Source: Cohnella algarum (GTDB taxonomy: Bacteria > Bacillota > Bacilli > Paenibacillales > Paenibacillaceae). Taken from it: a stretch of 64,000 nucleotides of DNA. The translations under genes were made by a program, and so were the position numbers. Positions 17,851 to 27,365 of this stretch are shown piece after piece. The DNA lies in the NCBI RefSeq assembly GCF_016937515.1, contig NZ_JAFHKM010000002.1, forward strand, positions 2,289,001-2,353,000, given 5' to 3'. A model generated the notes under the pieces. It searched no databases, was not told the DNA's origin, and saw only the letters and a program-made list of their open reading frames with translations. Position 1 is the first letter of the stretch. Each line of letters opens with the position of its first letter.

Positions 17851-19374
17851 ATGAGGAAGCCCGCGGCATTGTTGAAATCGGTATCCTTGTTCGGAGCGGC
17901 CGCCGTGCTCGGCTGCGGCTGCAGCCTTTTCTCCGCCCCTTCCGTTTCGCACTCGGATGCCAGCGCCCCGTTGCCCGACGTTTCGATCGTCATCAACGGA
18001 CTGGACATGCCTTATCCGGAAGGGATGGACGAGAACGACAATCCGTATCTCGATTATATCGAAAGCCATACCGGCCTCGACGTGGACGTGCTGCTGCCGC
18101 CGCTCGACGTTTACGAAGACAAGCTGAACGCGATCATGGCTTCGGGCGTGCTGCCCGACCTGATCAACGTGAGCAACGGGGTATGGGTGGACAATTATGT
18201 CCGGCAAGGCGCGCTTCTCCCCCTCGACGACCTGCTGGAGAGCTATGGGCGGAACTTGCTGGAAAACATCCCCGAGGCGCTTTGGGATCAAGTCCGCTAC
18301 GAGGGGGAAATTTACGCGATTCCGAGCGAGTACGAGGTCAAGGGGATGGAGCTGATGTACGTCCGCAAGGACTGGCTTGACAGGCTCGGACTTGCGCCCC
18401 CGACGACGCTGGACGAATATGCCGAAGTCATTCGCGCCTTTGCGGAAGACGACCCGGACGGCAACGGCATCGACGATACATACGGCCTTATTTTGACGGA
18501 AGAGCTTGGCCGCTCGAGCCCATTCTTCGGCGCGTTCGGCACCCAGCCGGACCAGTGGCTCGAGCGGGACGGACAGCTTGTCTACGGCGGCATCGTGCCG
18601 GAGACGAAGGAAGCGCTGGCTTTTCTGGCGCGCCTGTACGCCGAAGGCTGGCTGGAGCCGATGTTTCCGCTCAACCAGACGGCGAATCTCGCCGAGCAGG
18701 TCGAGGCGGGCAAAATCGGCCTGTACTCGGCCGCCTGGTACGATACGCGCGGCATTATCCGTAACAGCAAGGCGCACAATCCCGCGGCGGAATGGATTGC
18801 GCTGGAATACCCTGTCGGTCCCCATGGCGATTCCGGCGTGTACGCAACGAAGCCGGTCCGGTCCTACAACGTCATTCCGGCGGGGAGCGACCATCCCGAG
18901 GCGGCGGTGCAGTTTCTCGATTTTACGGCGGGGGAAGGGTACGAAACGCTGAAGCTCGGCTTCGAAAACGAAGTCTGGCGCATGGAAAACGGCCGGATGA
19001 AGACCGATTTCAAGGAGCACAACAAGCACCAGTACAGAGGCATCTATCAGGCGCTGACGGATTACTATAATCCGGAATTGAACGAACAGCGCTTCGACTC
19101 GCTCGGCGAGTTCCATCTGACGGAAAATTTGCGCATCATCGAACGAAATATCGTTCCGGATGCGTTCGTCGGCTTGGCGACGCCGTCGATGAGCCGATAC
19201 ATGCGCGAGCTGAAGGAGCTGCAGACGAGCGTGTTCGACCGGATCGTCCTCGGACTCGAGCCGCTTGACGCCTTCGACGAGTTCGTCGCGGATTGGCATG
19301 CCGCCGGGGGAGCCGAAACGACCCGCGAAGTCAACGAATGGTACCGCGCGCAGAAGAGGGGAACGGGGCGATAG
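17851..19374 (+). CDS. Extracellular solute-binding lipoprotein (LplA/YtcQ-like)
   Basis: 507 aa from ATG 17851, behind GGAAGGAGGAGG. A signal peptide ends in the lipobox VLGC with the lipidated Cys22. The mature protein has the pattern of large family-1 sugar-binding proteins that go with LplB/LplC permeases: MPYPEGMDENDNPYLDYIE, DDPDGNGIDDTYGL (a calcium-like loop), and a Trp- and Tyr-rich C-terminal half. It is the first gene of the locus, 3 bp before the YesM-type kinase. Being fused into the sensor operon, it may be a sensing co-receptor, while the second lipoprotein at 25023 serves the importer. The ligand is unknown; an oligosaccharide is likely. Confidence 0.88.
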   Translation: MRKPAALLKSVSLFGAAAVLGCGCSLFSAPSVSHSDASAPLPDVSIVINGLDMPYPEGMDENDNPYLDYIESHTGLDVDVLLPPLDVYEDKLNAIMASGVLPDLINVSNGVWVDNYVRQGALLPLDDLLESYGRNLLENIPEALWDQVRYEGEIYAIPSEYEVKGMELMYVRKDWLDRLGLAPPTTLDEYAEVIRAFAEDDPDGNGIDDTYGLILTEELGRSSPFFGAFGTQPDQWLERDGQLVYGGIVPETKEALAFLARLYAEGWLEPMFPLNQTANLAEQVEAGKIGLYSAAWYDTRGIIRNSKAHNPAAEWIALEYPVGPHGDSGVYATKPVRSYNVIPAGSDHPEAAVQFLDFTAGEGYETLKLGFENEVWRMENGRMKTDFKEHNKHQYRGIYQALTDYYNPELNEQRFDSLGEFHLTENLRIIERNIVPDAFVGLATPSMSRYMRELKELQTSVFDRIVLGLEPLDAFDEFVADWHAAGGAETTREVNEWYRAQKRGTGR

Positions 19375-19377
19375 GGC

Positions 19378-21207
19378 ATGCGAATCGGGATCGGCGGAAT
19401 CCGGGAGGCGTTTTCCCGCAACATCCAGTTCAGGTTGACCTTTTACTTTCTGATCATTCTGCTGCCGCTGATGACGATCAGCATTTACGCCGTCGAGCAG
19501 TCCAAGCGGAATTTGTACGAGCAGACGATCGAGCGCGCCGAGCTTGCGCTTTCGTCCACGATGGACTATATGAATCTGACGCTGCAAAACGCGGAACAGC
19601 TGTCGACGATCATCGCGACCGATCCGACGCTGCTCGGGCTGCTCGAAGGCATCGAGCCGGAGCTTTCGGCGCAGTCGATCATGGATTTTTCGGAAATTTT
19701 GAAGCAGTTGTCGAATTTGAAGTCGAGCAACCCGTTCGCGCAGAAAATATCCGTCTACCACGCCGCGTCCAATACGCTCGTCTCGACCAGCTACGGCGCG
19801 AGGAAGCTGACGAACGGGGAGCAGCAGTGGATTTCCGCGACGGTGGATCGGATCGGCACCGGCATTTTGTACAAAACCGGGACCGACGTCGTCCTGGATT
19901 TGGCGACGAACAGCCCGGAGCTGCTGTCCGACAGCCTGTCGCTCGTCCGCTCCATGGATTTGTACAATTTGCGAAGGCAGCCGAACGCGCTCATCATCTC
20001 GCTGGACAAGAGCAAGCTGCGGAGCATGATCCGGTCGCTGCTTCCTTCGCCCAACGCTTACGTTTCCTTGTACGGGCAGGACGGTTCGATGATCGTCGGG
20101 GAAGGGCGGGCCGACACGGAAGCGGCGTTCCGGACGGCCCCCTCCTCCATGCTCTCCGCCGCGATCCAGTCGGAGTACTCCGGCTGGCGGATGACGCTGC
20201 TCCAGCCGAAAAACGAAGTGTTCAGCCGGACGAACCAGCTTCAGGGCTACATTTATCTGATCGTCGGGCTCAGCGTTTTGCTCGCGGTCGTCATTTCCTG
20301 GACGGTGTACCGGGGCATCGCCGCGCCGGTCAAGCGCCTGGCCCGCGGCATGAAGCGAATGAGCGCCGGCGTGCTCGACGTAACGGTCGACCACAAGCGC
20401 AAGGACGAGCTCGGCTTTCTGATGAACGCCTTCAACCAGATGGCGCTCTACCAGAAGCACCTGATCGAGGATCATTACGAGCAGCAGCTGCGCATCGCGC
20501 GGACGGAGCTGAAATTTTTGCAGTCCCAGATCAATCCGCATTTTTTGTACAATACGCTCGATTCCATCTACTGGACCTCCAAAAACTACGAGGCCGGCGA
20601 AATCGAGGAGATGGTGCTCAATCTCTCGAAATTTTTCCGGCTGAGCCTTAACAAGGGCAAGGACGTCATCCCGGTCCGGGAAAGCATCGAGCATCTTCAC
20701 TATTACGTCCGCATTCAGCAGCTGAAGTTTTTGGACAGCTTTTCCGTGCGGTACGAAATCGAGCCCGAGGCGGAATCCGTGCCGATTTTGAAGCTGCTGC
20801 TGCAGCCGCTTGTCGAAAACGCGATTTTGCACGGGATGGAAGGTCGCGAGGACGGGGGAGAGCTGGTCGTCTCCGGCCGGATCGACGGGCCCGATCTCGT
20901 GCTGGAGGTGCGGGACAACGGGAAGGGAATGCCTTACGAGCGCCTCGCTCTGCTGCATGCCGAGCTGGACGGGCTGAAGCAGCGCGATTTCCGGCTGCTG
21001 TCCCTCGCCGAGGAGGAGCGCGCGGATTTCTTCGGGCTGCGCAACATTATGACCCGGATGCTGCTCTATTACGGCCCGGAGGCCGATTTGAAAATCGACA
21101 GCGCGGAAAACGGCGGGACGGCGGCGGCGATCCGGATTCCGCTCGCGCGGTGCCGGTACGAGCAAAACCCGGACGAAACGGAAGAGGACGGAAAAAAAGC
21201 GGGTTAA
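19378..21207 (+). CDS. YesM-type sensor histidine kinase
   Basis: 609 aa. A membrane helix near 19-38, an extracellular Cache-like domain of about 240 residues, a second helix near 286-306, a HAMP domain, then the His_kinase family domain with the signature QSQINPHFLYNTLDSIYW (phosphoacceptor His near 388) and a HATPase with VENAILHG and DNGKGMP. This is the LytS/YesM class that controls sugar uptake in Paenibacillaceae. It starts 3 bp after the lipoprotein stop and lies 25 bp before its partner regulator, so the three are co-transcribed. Confidence 0.93.
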   Translation: MRIGIGGIREAFSRNIQFRLTFYFLIILLPLMTISIYAVEQSKRNLYEQTIERAELALSSTMDYMNLTLQNAEQLSTIIATDPTLLGLLEGIEPELSAQSIMDFSEILKQLSNLKSSNPFAQKISVYHAASNTLVSTSYGARKLTNGEQQWISATVDRIGTGILYKTGTDVVLDLATNSPELLSDSLSLVRSMDLYNLRRQPNALIISLDKSKLRSMIRSLLPSPNAYVSLYGQDGSMIVGEGRADTEAAFRTAPSSMLSAAIQSEYSGWRMTLLQPKNEVFSRTNQLQGYIYLIVGLSVLLAVVISWTVYRGIAAPVKRLARGMKRMSAGVLDVTVDHKRKDELGFLMNAFNQMALYQKHLIEDHYEQQLRIARTELKFLQSQINPHFLYNTLDSIYWTSKNYEAGEIEEMVLNLSKFFRLSLNKGKDVIPVRESIEHLHYYVRIQQLKFLDSFSVRYEIEPEAESVPILKLLLQPLVENAILHGMEGREDGGELVVSGRIDGPDLVLEVRDNGKGMPYERLALLHAELDGLKQRDFRLLSLAEEERADFFGLRNIMTRMLLYYGPEADLKIDSAENGGTAAAIRIPLARCRYEQNPDETEEDGKKAG

Positions 21208-21232
21208 CGCCGACAACGAGGAGTGACATCGG

Positions 21233-22909
21233 ATGAACTTGATGATCGTGGAGGACGAGGCGCGGCTGCGGCAGTCGCTCGCGGGCTCCATTCCGTGGGA
21301 GGAAAACGGGATCGAGGTGGTGGCGCTGGCGGCGAACGGCGCGGAAGCGCTTCGGCTGTTCGACCTGAAAAAGCCGGACATCGTGCTGCTCGACGTGCAG
21401 ATGCCGGAGATGGACGGGCTGACGCTCGTCCGCGCGCTGAGGGAAAAGGACGCCCTCATGAAGGCGGTCATCCTGAGCGGGCACGACAACTTCGCGTACG
21501 CGCAGCAGGCGATGGAGGCGGGCGTGTCCAGCTATTTGCTGAAGCCGGCCGGGGAGCGCGACATTCTCGAAGCCGTCGCGGGGGCGGCCGCCCAGCTTCG
21601 GCAGGAGCTCGACCGGCGATACGGCGAGGAGCTGCTGCGCCGCAAATGGGACGACCACCTGCCGCAGCTTCGGGACGCCTTCTGCAACCGGCTGTTCCGG
21701 GGCGAATTCGCGCCCGGCGAAGCGGAGCGGCTGGCGTCCGAATACGGCCTGGAGCAGGGAGAAGGCAGCCGGTATGCGGTGGCCGTGCTCGATGCCGAGC
21801 CGGAAACGGGCGGGAGAACGGGAGCGATGGCGGAAGAAGCCGCCCCCGGCATGACGTCCGGCGAAAGGCTCGGCGAAGCTTCCGGCGGGATTCCCGCGGA
21901 CAGCGCCAAGGCTCGTTTTTCCGTCTATTTGCTGGCGCAATCGCTGCTCGGCTGCGACGGCTGCTGGATCAGCATGGACGGCCAGGGCTATGTCGCTCTT
22001 ATTTTCGCGCTGCCGCCCGGGGAAGAGGCGGGGGCGGCCGACGTGATGCGGGCCGGCGCCGCGCTGGACAAGCTGATGATCCGGGCGCGCGAGGGACTCG
22101 GCATCGTCTGCACGGCCGGCATCAGCGGCGCGGCCGAAGGCCTGCACGAGCTGCGCCGGCTATACCGCCAGGCGTGCCGGGCGCTGCAGGACCGCATCGT
22201 GTACGGTACGGGCATCGCCATCCCGTACCGCGAAGCGGAGGAGACGGCCGCGGCCGCCTCCTCCGCTCCGGCGGCCGGGGCCGAGCTGGAGAACGCGCTC
22301 GAAGCCGCGCTCGAAACCGGGGATGCGGAAGCGGCGCGGCGCGCTTTTTACGCGATCTGGAACGTCAGCCTGTCGGAGGCCGGGACGGTCGACGAGCTGT
22401 ACGACGGCATTTTGGCCGTGAGCAGCCTGCTGCTGCGTTTTATCCAAAGGCAGGGAATGAGCGCGCGCGAGACGCTGCGGGAGCACTACCCGTATTTCCA
22501 AAACGCGAAGCTTCTGACGACGAAGGAGCAGATCCGGGACTGGCTGGACGGCAGCGTGGCGGCGATCGCGGAATCCCAACACCGCCGGCGCAAGGAGAGG
22601 CGGCACCATTTCGTCACGGAGCTTCTTGCGATCGCGCGCGAGGAGATCGACCGGGACGTGACGCTCCATATGGCGGCGGAGAGGCTGTTCGTCAACCCGT
22701 CGTATTTGAGCCGGCTGTTCAAGCAGGAGATGGGACAAACCTTCTCCGCTTACGTGCTCGAGCTGAAAATGGAGAAGGCCAAGCAGGCGCTCGGAGAGGG
22801 AGCCAAAGTGTACGACGCCGCCCGGATGGTCGGCTATCGCGATGTCAGCTATTTTACGAAAGTGTTCCGGAAATTTTGGGGAGTGACCCCCGGAGAGCTG
22901 AGGCAATGA
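21233..22909 (+). CDS. YesN-type AraC-family response regulator
   Basis: 558 aa. The receiver domain has Asp54 in VLLDVQMPEMDG. A long middle region (about 130-440) of the type found in YesN proteins follows, then a C-terminal AraC double helix-turn-helix (LHMAAERLFVNPSYLSRLFK and YDAARMVGYRDVSYFTKVFR). It probably activates the permease and lipoprotein genes directly downstream in response to the paired kinase. The gene is especially GC-rich. Confidence 0.93.
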   Translation: MNLMIVEDEARLRQSLAGSIPWEENGIEVVALAANGAEALRLFDLKKPDIVLLDVQMPEMDGLTLVRALREKDALMKAVILSGHDNFAYAQQAMEAGVSSYLLKPAGERDILEAVAGAAAQLRQELDRRYGEELLRRKWDDHLPQLRDAFCNRLFRGEFAPGEAERLASEYGLEQGEGSRYAVAVLDAEPETGGRTGAMAEEAAPGMTSGERLGEASGGIPADSAKARFSVYLLAQSLLGCDGCWISMDGQGYVALIFALPPGEEAGAADVMRAGAALDKLMIRAREGLGIVCTAGISGAAEGLHELRRLYRQACRALQDRIVYGTGIAIPYREAEETAAAASSAPAAGAELENALEAALETGDAEAARRAFYAIWNVSLSEAGTVDELYDGILAVSSLLLRFIQRQGMSARETLREHYPYFQNAKLLTTKEQIRDWLDGSVAAIAESQHRRRKERRHHFVTELLAIAREEIDRDVTLHMAAERLFVNPSYLSRLFKQEMGQTFSAYVLELKMEKAKQALGEGAKVYDAARMVGYRDVSYFTKVFRKFWGVTPGELRQ

Positions 22910-23015
22910 CATCAAACTACCAAAAACGGTCATGATCCTCTCCTACTAACGCCGCCCGTTTCCCCCTAAACTTGAAGCTGTAAACCAACCAGCCCAAAGG
23001 ATAAGGGGATATGCG

Positions 23016-23963
23016 ATGGCTTCCCGCGAACCGAACCTTCTACGATCCCCTCGAAAGAGGACGTCCGCCTGGACGAGCATTCGCAGCGAGTGGGATCTGT
23101 ATCTTCTTCTAGTGCCCGGCATCTGCTTCCTCCTGCTGTTCAAGTACACCCCCATGTACGGCATTTCGATCGCGTTCCAGGACTTCAACATTTTCGACGG
23201 CATGGCCGCCAGCCCCTGGGTCGGATTCGAGCATTTCGAGCGGCTGTTCACGTCGAGCGACTTTTCGCTCGTGCTGCGGAACACGGTGATCATCAGCCTG
23301 CTCAAGCTGGTCATTCTGTTTCCCCTTCCGATTATCGTCGCGATTTTGCTCAACGAACTGAAAAACATGGCGTTCAAGCGGTCGATCCAGACGGTCATCT
23401 ATCTGCCTCACTTCCTCTCCTGGATTATCGTCAGCGGCCTGTTCATCGACCTGCTGTCGGTCCACGGCGGCATCGTCAACAAATGGCTCGAACAGCTCGG
23501 ATTCGCGCCGATCGCCTTTTTTATGAACAACGATTATTTTCGCAGCGTCCTCGTCGCGACGGCGGGCTGGAAGGAAACGGGCTGGAGCACGATCGTATAT
23601 TTGGCGGCGTTCTCGACGATCGATCCCGGACTTTACGAGGCGGCCCGCATGGACGGCGCCAGCCGCTTCCGTCAAATTTGGCACATTACGCTGCCCGGCA
23701 TCGCGCCGATCATCGTGCTCATGTTCATCCTGCGCCTCGGAAGCCTGTTCGAAGCCGGGACCGAGCAAATTTTGGCGATGTACAACCCGACCGTATACAA
23801 AGTATCCGATGTCATCGGAACCTACGTCTACCGGGTCGGCATGGGCCGGCAGGAGTACAGCTTTACGACGGCGGTCGGCTTGTTCGAATCCGTCATCGGC
23901 TTCATTCTCGTCATCTCCGGCAACTACCTGAGCCGCAAATATTTGAAGCGCGGCATCTGGTGA
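23016..23963 (+). CDS. LplB-type sugar ABC transporter permease
   Basis: 315 aa with six predicted membrane helices. The N-terminal helix (LYLLLVPGICFLLLFKYTP) leads into the LplB signature YTPMYGISIAFQDFN. The ABC-interaction EAA loop is YEAARMDGASRFRQIWHITLPG. It starts 106 bp after the regulator, behind GGATAAGGGG. It pairs with the next gene to form the channel. No ATPase is encoded here; this class usually shares an MsmX-type ATPase encoded elsewhere. Confidence 0.93.
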   Translation: MASREPNLLRSPRKRTSAWTSIRSEWDLYLLLVPGICFLLLFKYTPMYGISIAFQDFNIFDGMAASPWVGFEHFERLFTSSDFSLVLRNTVIISLLKLVILFPLPIIVAILLNELKNMAFKRSIQTVIYLPHFLSWIIVSGLFIDLLSVHGGIVNKWLEQLGFAPIAFFMNNDYFRSVLVATAGWKETGWSTIVYLAAFSTIDPGLYEAARMDGASRFRQIWHITLPGIAPIIVLMFILRLGSLFEAGTEQILAMYNPTVYKVSDVIGTYVYRVGMGRQEYSFTTAVGLFESVIGFILVISGNYLSRKYLKRGIW

Positions 23964-23994
23964 CGGCCGACATCGATGAAGGAGGTACGAACCT

Positions 23995-24870
23995 ATGCGA
24001 CTTTCGTGGCCGGAACGATTGTTCAACGTTTTTAACTATTCGTTTTTCACGCTGATGGGCCTTACGACGCTGCTGCCTTTCGTCAATTTGCTCGCGAAAT
24101 CGCTCAGCAGCGAAAACGCCGTCGTCTCGGGCAGGGTAAGCCTGCTGCCGATCGACCTCCAATTCGGCACCTATCGGTTCGTCCTGCAGGACGATGCGTT
24201 TCTGAACGCTCTCCGCGTGTCCGTGACGCTGACGCTGATCGGCACCGCGCTAAGCCTGTTCGTCACGACGATTACGGCTTACCCGCTGTCCAAGCCCCGG
24301 CTTCGCGGGCGCAAGTGGCTGCTCCTGCTGTTCATTTTCACGATGCTGTTCAGCGGCGGCCTGATTCCGACCTATTTGCTCATGCACAATTTGAACCTCG
24401 TGAACACGCTGCCGGTGCTGTTCCTTCCGGCCATGGTCAACGTGTACAACATGCTGATCATCAAAAACTATTTCGAAGGGCTGCCGGACAGTCTCGAGGA
24501 ATCCGCCAAAATCGACGGCGCGGGCAATTTGCGCATTCTGTTCCTCATCTATTTGCCTTTGTCGATGCCGGTGCTGGCCACGATCGCGCTTTTCTTCGCG
24601 GTGTACTACTGGAACGACTATTTCAACGCGATGATTTACATTACCAATCCGAGCCTCAAGCCGATGCAGCTGTTCCTGAAAGAGCTGCTCGCCGCCTCGA
24701 GCGATTTTATCCGAAATGCGGCCATCAACGCGGATGCGGAAATGAATACCGCTCCCCAGTCCATCCAGGCGGCGTCGATTCTGGTCGCGACCGTCCCCAT
24801 TCTGATCGTTTATCCGTTTCTGCAAAAATATTTTGTCAAAGGCGTGCTGGTCGGCTCGGTCAAAGAGTAG
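23995..24870 (+). CDS. LplC-type sugar ABC transporter permease
   Basis: 291 aa, six helices, with the LplC-family start (FNVFNYSFFTLMGLTTLLPF), the EAA loop EESAKIDGAGNLRILFLIYLPLS, and the ending LQKYFVKGVLVGSVKE typical of the family. It follows LplB by 31 bp and has an AAGGAGGT-type ribosome site. It works with the upstream permease as the inner-membrane half of a carbohydrate importer. Confidence 0.93.
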   Translation: MRLSWPERLFNVFNYSFFTLMGLTTLLPFVNLLAKSLSSENAVVSGRVSLLPIDLQFGTYRFVLQDDAFLNALRVSVTLTLIGTALSLFVTTITAYPLSKPRLRGRKWLLLLFIFTMLFSGGLIPTYLLMHNLNLVNTLPVLFLPAMVNVYNMLIIKNYFEGLPDSLEESAKIDGAGNLRILFLIYLPLSMPVLATIALFFAVYYWNDYFNAMIYITNPSLKPMQLFLKELLAASSDFIRNAAINADAEMNTAPQSIQAASILVATVPILIVYPFLQKYFVKGVLVGSVKE

Positions 24871-25022
24871 GCCGGATGCGTGCCGGCGCAAGCCGCTTTT
24901 GGGAAGCGGGCGATATCCGTTGACGGGGGTGATGGCCAAAAAGGAAAGAGAGCGAACAGGCCAAGCGGCCTTTCGGTATGCCGGTCGATCCGCATGAACA
25001 TTTACTATGGGAGGGTTTGCGC

Positions 25023-26540
25023 ATGATCAGAAAAATGGCTAAGCTCGTCTTCGTCCCGGTACTGGCCGTGGCGGTCGCCGCCTGCGGGGGCAACGAACCG
25101 GAAGGGCAGGGGGCGGGAAGCTCTTCGCCGTCCGCGTCCGGGGGGGCGTCTTCCCCTTCGTCCAAGCCGGAGCTGCGGGTACTCATGCAGTACAGCGCGT
25201 TCGATCCGAACCAGGAGTACACGGCAAAAGTCATTACGGAAAAGACGGGCTATCCCGTCAACTACGAAATGCTTCCCGCGGAAAATGCGGACGAAGCGCT
25301 CAATCTGCTCGTGCTGAACGAGGAGCCCTACGACGTGATGAAGCTGAACGCGGCGCAATTTTACAACCTGGCCAGCTCCGGCGCGCTGGAGCCGCTCGAC
25401 GATCTGGTGCAGCAGCTCGGTCCGAACATTCGGCAGGCGATCGCCCCCGCGTCCTGGGAGAGCGCCAAAATCGACGGGAAAATCTACGGCATCCCGGAGA
25501 CGGGCGCGGGCATCGCGATCAGCGAAGAGCTGGTCGTGCGGCAGGATTGGCTGGATGAGCTCGGACTGTCCATGCCGACGAATGCCGACGAGCTGTACGA
25601 GGTGCTCAAGGCGTTCAAGGAAAAGAAAAACGTCATTCCGCTTACGGGAAGCAAGGACGCGATCAGCTCGCTGCTCGGCGATATCGCGGCGACGTTCGGC
25701 GTGACGACCGACTGGACGGACGTGAACGGCACGCTCGTGCACCAGGTGGAAACCCAGGGGATGCGGGATTTCCTGACCTACATGAACAAGCTGTATTCGG
25801 AAGGCCTGCTCGATATCGAGCTGCCGCTCAACACGAACGCGAAGGCGATCGAGAAGTTTTCCGGCGGCCAGGCGGCCATGTTCAAGATCGCCTGGTACAA
25901 CTCGCCCGCCACGATCAACGCGCTGACCGAGAACTTCCCGGACGCACGGGTGTCGCTCGTGCCGTTTTTGAAGGACAAGGAAGGAAAGGCGACCGTTTAC
26001 GCGCAGAGCGGAACGACCTGGTACGCCGTCGTGCCGAAATTCGCCAAAAACAAGGAAGACGCCATCAAGTTCCTGGATGCCAAGCTGCAAAAAGACGTTT
26101 TCATCGAGCTCGCGATCGGAAAAGAGGGCGTTCATCATGAAGTCAAGGACGGAGCCTACTACCCGATTTTGCCCGCGTTCAACGACGACCTGAACAACGC
26201 CAGCGCCTTCATGACCGGCGTGGACGAGACGAACTACCCGGCTTACTGGCAGGCGCGCGTCCGCAAGGACCCGATTCTGCAATCGTATTTCGAGAAAATC
26301 CAGGCGAACGCCGAAGGGCTGATCGTCACCGACCCGCTCGCCCTCGCGCCGCCGATTCCGGAAGTCGCCAAAAACAAGCTCAACCTGATGCAGCTCCAGC
26401 TCGACTACATGATCAACTTCATCGCCGGCACGGAGCCGATGTCCAATTACGACGCTTTCCTGGAAAGATGGCGAGAGCAGGGCGGCGCCGAAATGACCGA
26501 GGGCGCCAACAACTGGTACAAGAGCTCGAAGTCGCCGTAA
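25023..26540 (+). CDS. Extracellular solute-binding lipoprotein, second of the locus
   Basis: 505 aa from ATG 25023, behind GGGAGGG. The signal peptide ends in VAAC with lipidated Cys21, then a Ser/Gly/Pro-rich linker. The mature domain resembles the large LplA-type sugar binders and shares its C-terminal layout with the lipoprotein at 17851 (ending GGAEMTEGANNWY here and GGAETTREVNEWYRA there), so the two are diverged paralogues. Its position after the two permeases makes it the likely delivery protein of the importer. Confidence 0.92.
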   Translation: MIRKMAKLVFVPVLAVAVAACGGNEPEGQGAGSSSPSASGGASSPSSKPELRVLMQYSAFDPNQEYTAKVITEKTGYPVNYEMLPAENADEALNLLVLNEEPYDVMKLNAAQFYNLASSGALEPLDDLVQQLGPNIRQAIAPASWESAKIDGKIYGIPETGAGIAISEELVVRQDWLDELGLSMPTNADELYEVLKAFKEKKNVIPLTGSKDAISSLLGDIAATFGVTTDWTDVNGTLVHQVETQGMRDFLTYMNKLYSEGLLDIELPLNTNAKAIEKFSGGQAAMFKIAWYNSPATINALTENFPDARVSLVPFLKDKEGKATVYAQSGTTWYAVVPKFAKNKEDAIKFLDAKLQKDVFIELAIGKEGVHHEVKDGAYYPILPAFNDDLNNASAFMTGVDETNYPAYWQARVRKDPILQSYFEKIQANAEGLIVTDPLALAPPIPEVAKNKLNLMQLQLDYMINFIAGTEPMSNYDAFLERWREQGGAEMTEGANNWYKSSKSP

Positions 26541-26773
26541 GTTAAGCGCTCGAAGTTGCCGCGATTCGATGTCGAAGTATTATGACTTGAAGTGCGGCAA
26601 CTCAAATTCAGTGTCGAAAGCGATCAAAGCCGCGGTAACCCGTAGTTGCAGTATCGCAAATGTTGGAAGTCTCGCAACTCAAATCAGTATCGCAAGCGTT
26701 CAAAGTCGCGGTAAACCGCTCGCGCTTCTTCGCTTCGGAAGCTGCAAAACACGGCGGGCATGGCGCGTAATAG
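26541..26773. repeat. Degenerate short direct repeats after the uptake locus
   Basis: Imperfect copies of a motif around CAGTATCGCAAGCGTTCAAAGTCGCGG appear near 26609, 26649 and 26685, and GCAACTCAAAT occurs at 26596 and 26674. Spacing is about 36 to 40 bp and not regular. No coding frame is supported. The function is unknown. Confidence 0.4.
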
Positions 26774-26825
26774 AATCGCCCTCCGTCCGGGATTCCGAAT
26801 TCCGGCGGGGGGCGATTTCTTTTGG
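26774..26825 (+). terminator. Terminator of the sugar-uptake locus
   Basis: AATCGCCC (26774-26781) pairs with GGGCGATT (26810-26817), enclosing a second small palindrome (CCGGGATTCC/GAATTCCGG), and TTTCTTTTG follows. It lies about 230 bp beyond the last lipoprotein stop. Confidence 0.7.
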
Positions 26826-26860
26826 GACGAAGTTTACATATTACGGAGGTTGGCGAATAT

Positions 26861-27365
26861 GTAGCGCACGGGGTGCGCTACATGATGGGGACGCGGCGGG
26901 TTTGGCAGCCATGAAGCGCACGGGATGCGCTACATGATGGGGACGCGGTGGGTTAGACGGCCATGTAGCGCACGGGGTGCGCTACATGATGGGGACGCGG
27001 CGGGTTTGACGGCCATGTAGCGCACAGGGTGCGCTACATGATGGGGACGCGGCGGGTTAGACGGCCATGTAGCGCACGGGGTGCGCTACATGATGGGGAC
27101 GCGGCGGGTTAGACGGCCATGTAGCGCACGGGGTGCGCTACATGATGGGGGCGCGGCGGGTTAGACGGCCATGTAGCGCACGGGGTGCGCTACATGATGG
27201 GGGCGCGGCGGGTTAGACGGCCATGTAGCGCACGGGGTGCGCTACATGATGGGGACGCGGCGGGTTTGGCAGCCATGAAGCGCACGGGATGCACCAAATG
27301 ACGGGGACGCGGCGGGTTAGACGGCCATGAGCGCACGGGGTGCGCTACATGATGGGGGCGGCGAG
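26861..27365. repeat. 52-bp palindromic tandem repeat array (GTAGCGCAC family), ten units
   Basis: Palindromes start at 26861, 26913, 26965, 27017, 27069, 27121, 27173, 27225, 27277 and 27329, every spacing exactly 52 bp. Most units have the perfect 9-bp inverted repeat GTAGCGCAC-N3-GTGCGCTAC followed by ATGATGGGGACGCGG. Units 2 and 9 carry GAAGCGCAC variants, unit 9 has lost its right arm, and unit 10 lacks one base in its left arm. The unit length is not a multiple of three, so this is not a protein repeat. The same family occurs at 1-185. Confidence 0.95.

Noticed and set aside
17728..21489. A 1,253-codon open frame on the minus strand opposite the lipoprotein and kinase genes
   Set aside because: It is the antisense shadow of GC-rich genes with strong motifs on the plus strand; its translation has no domain pattern and is Arg/His/Gln-rich.
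26569..26937. 122-codon frame after the second lipoprotein gene
   Set aside because: It runs through degenerate repeats, a terminator and into the palindrome array; no family pattern.
26861..27365. Array looks CRISPR-like at first sight (regular repeats with palindromes)
   Set aside because: The whole 52-bp unit repeats, including the part between palindromes. There are no unique spacers, and no cas genes were seen in the window.
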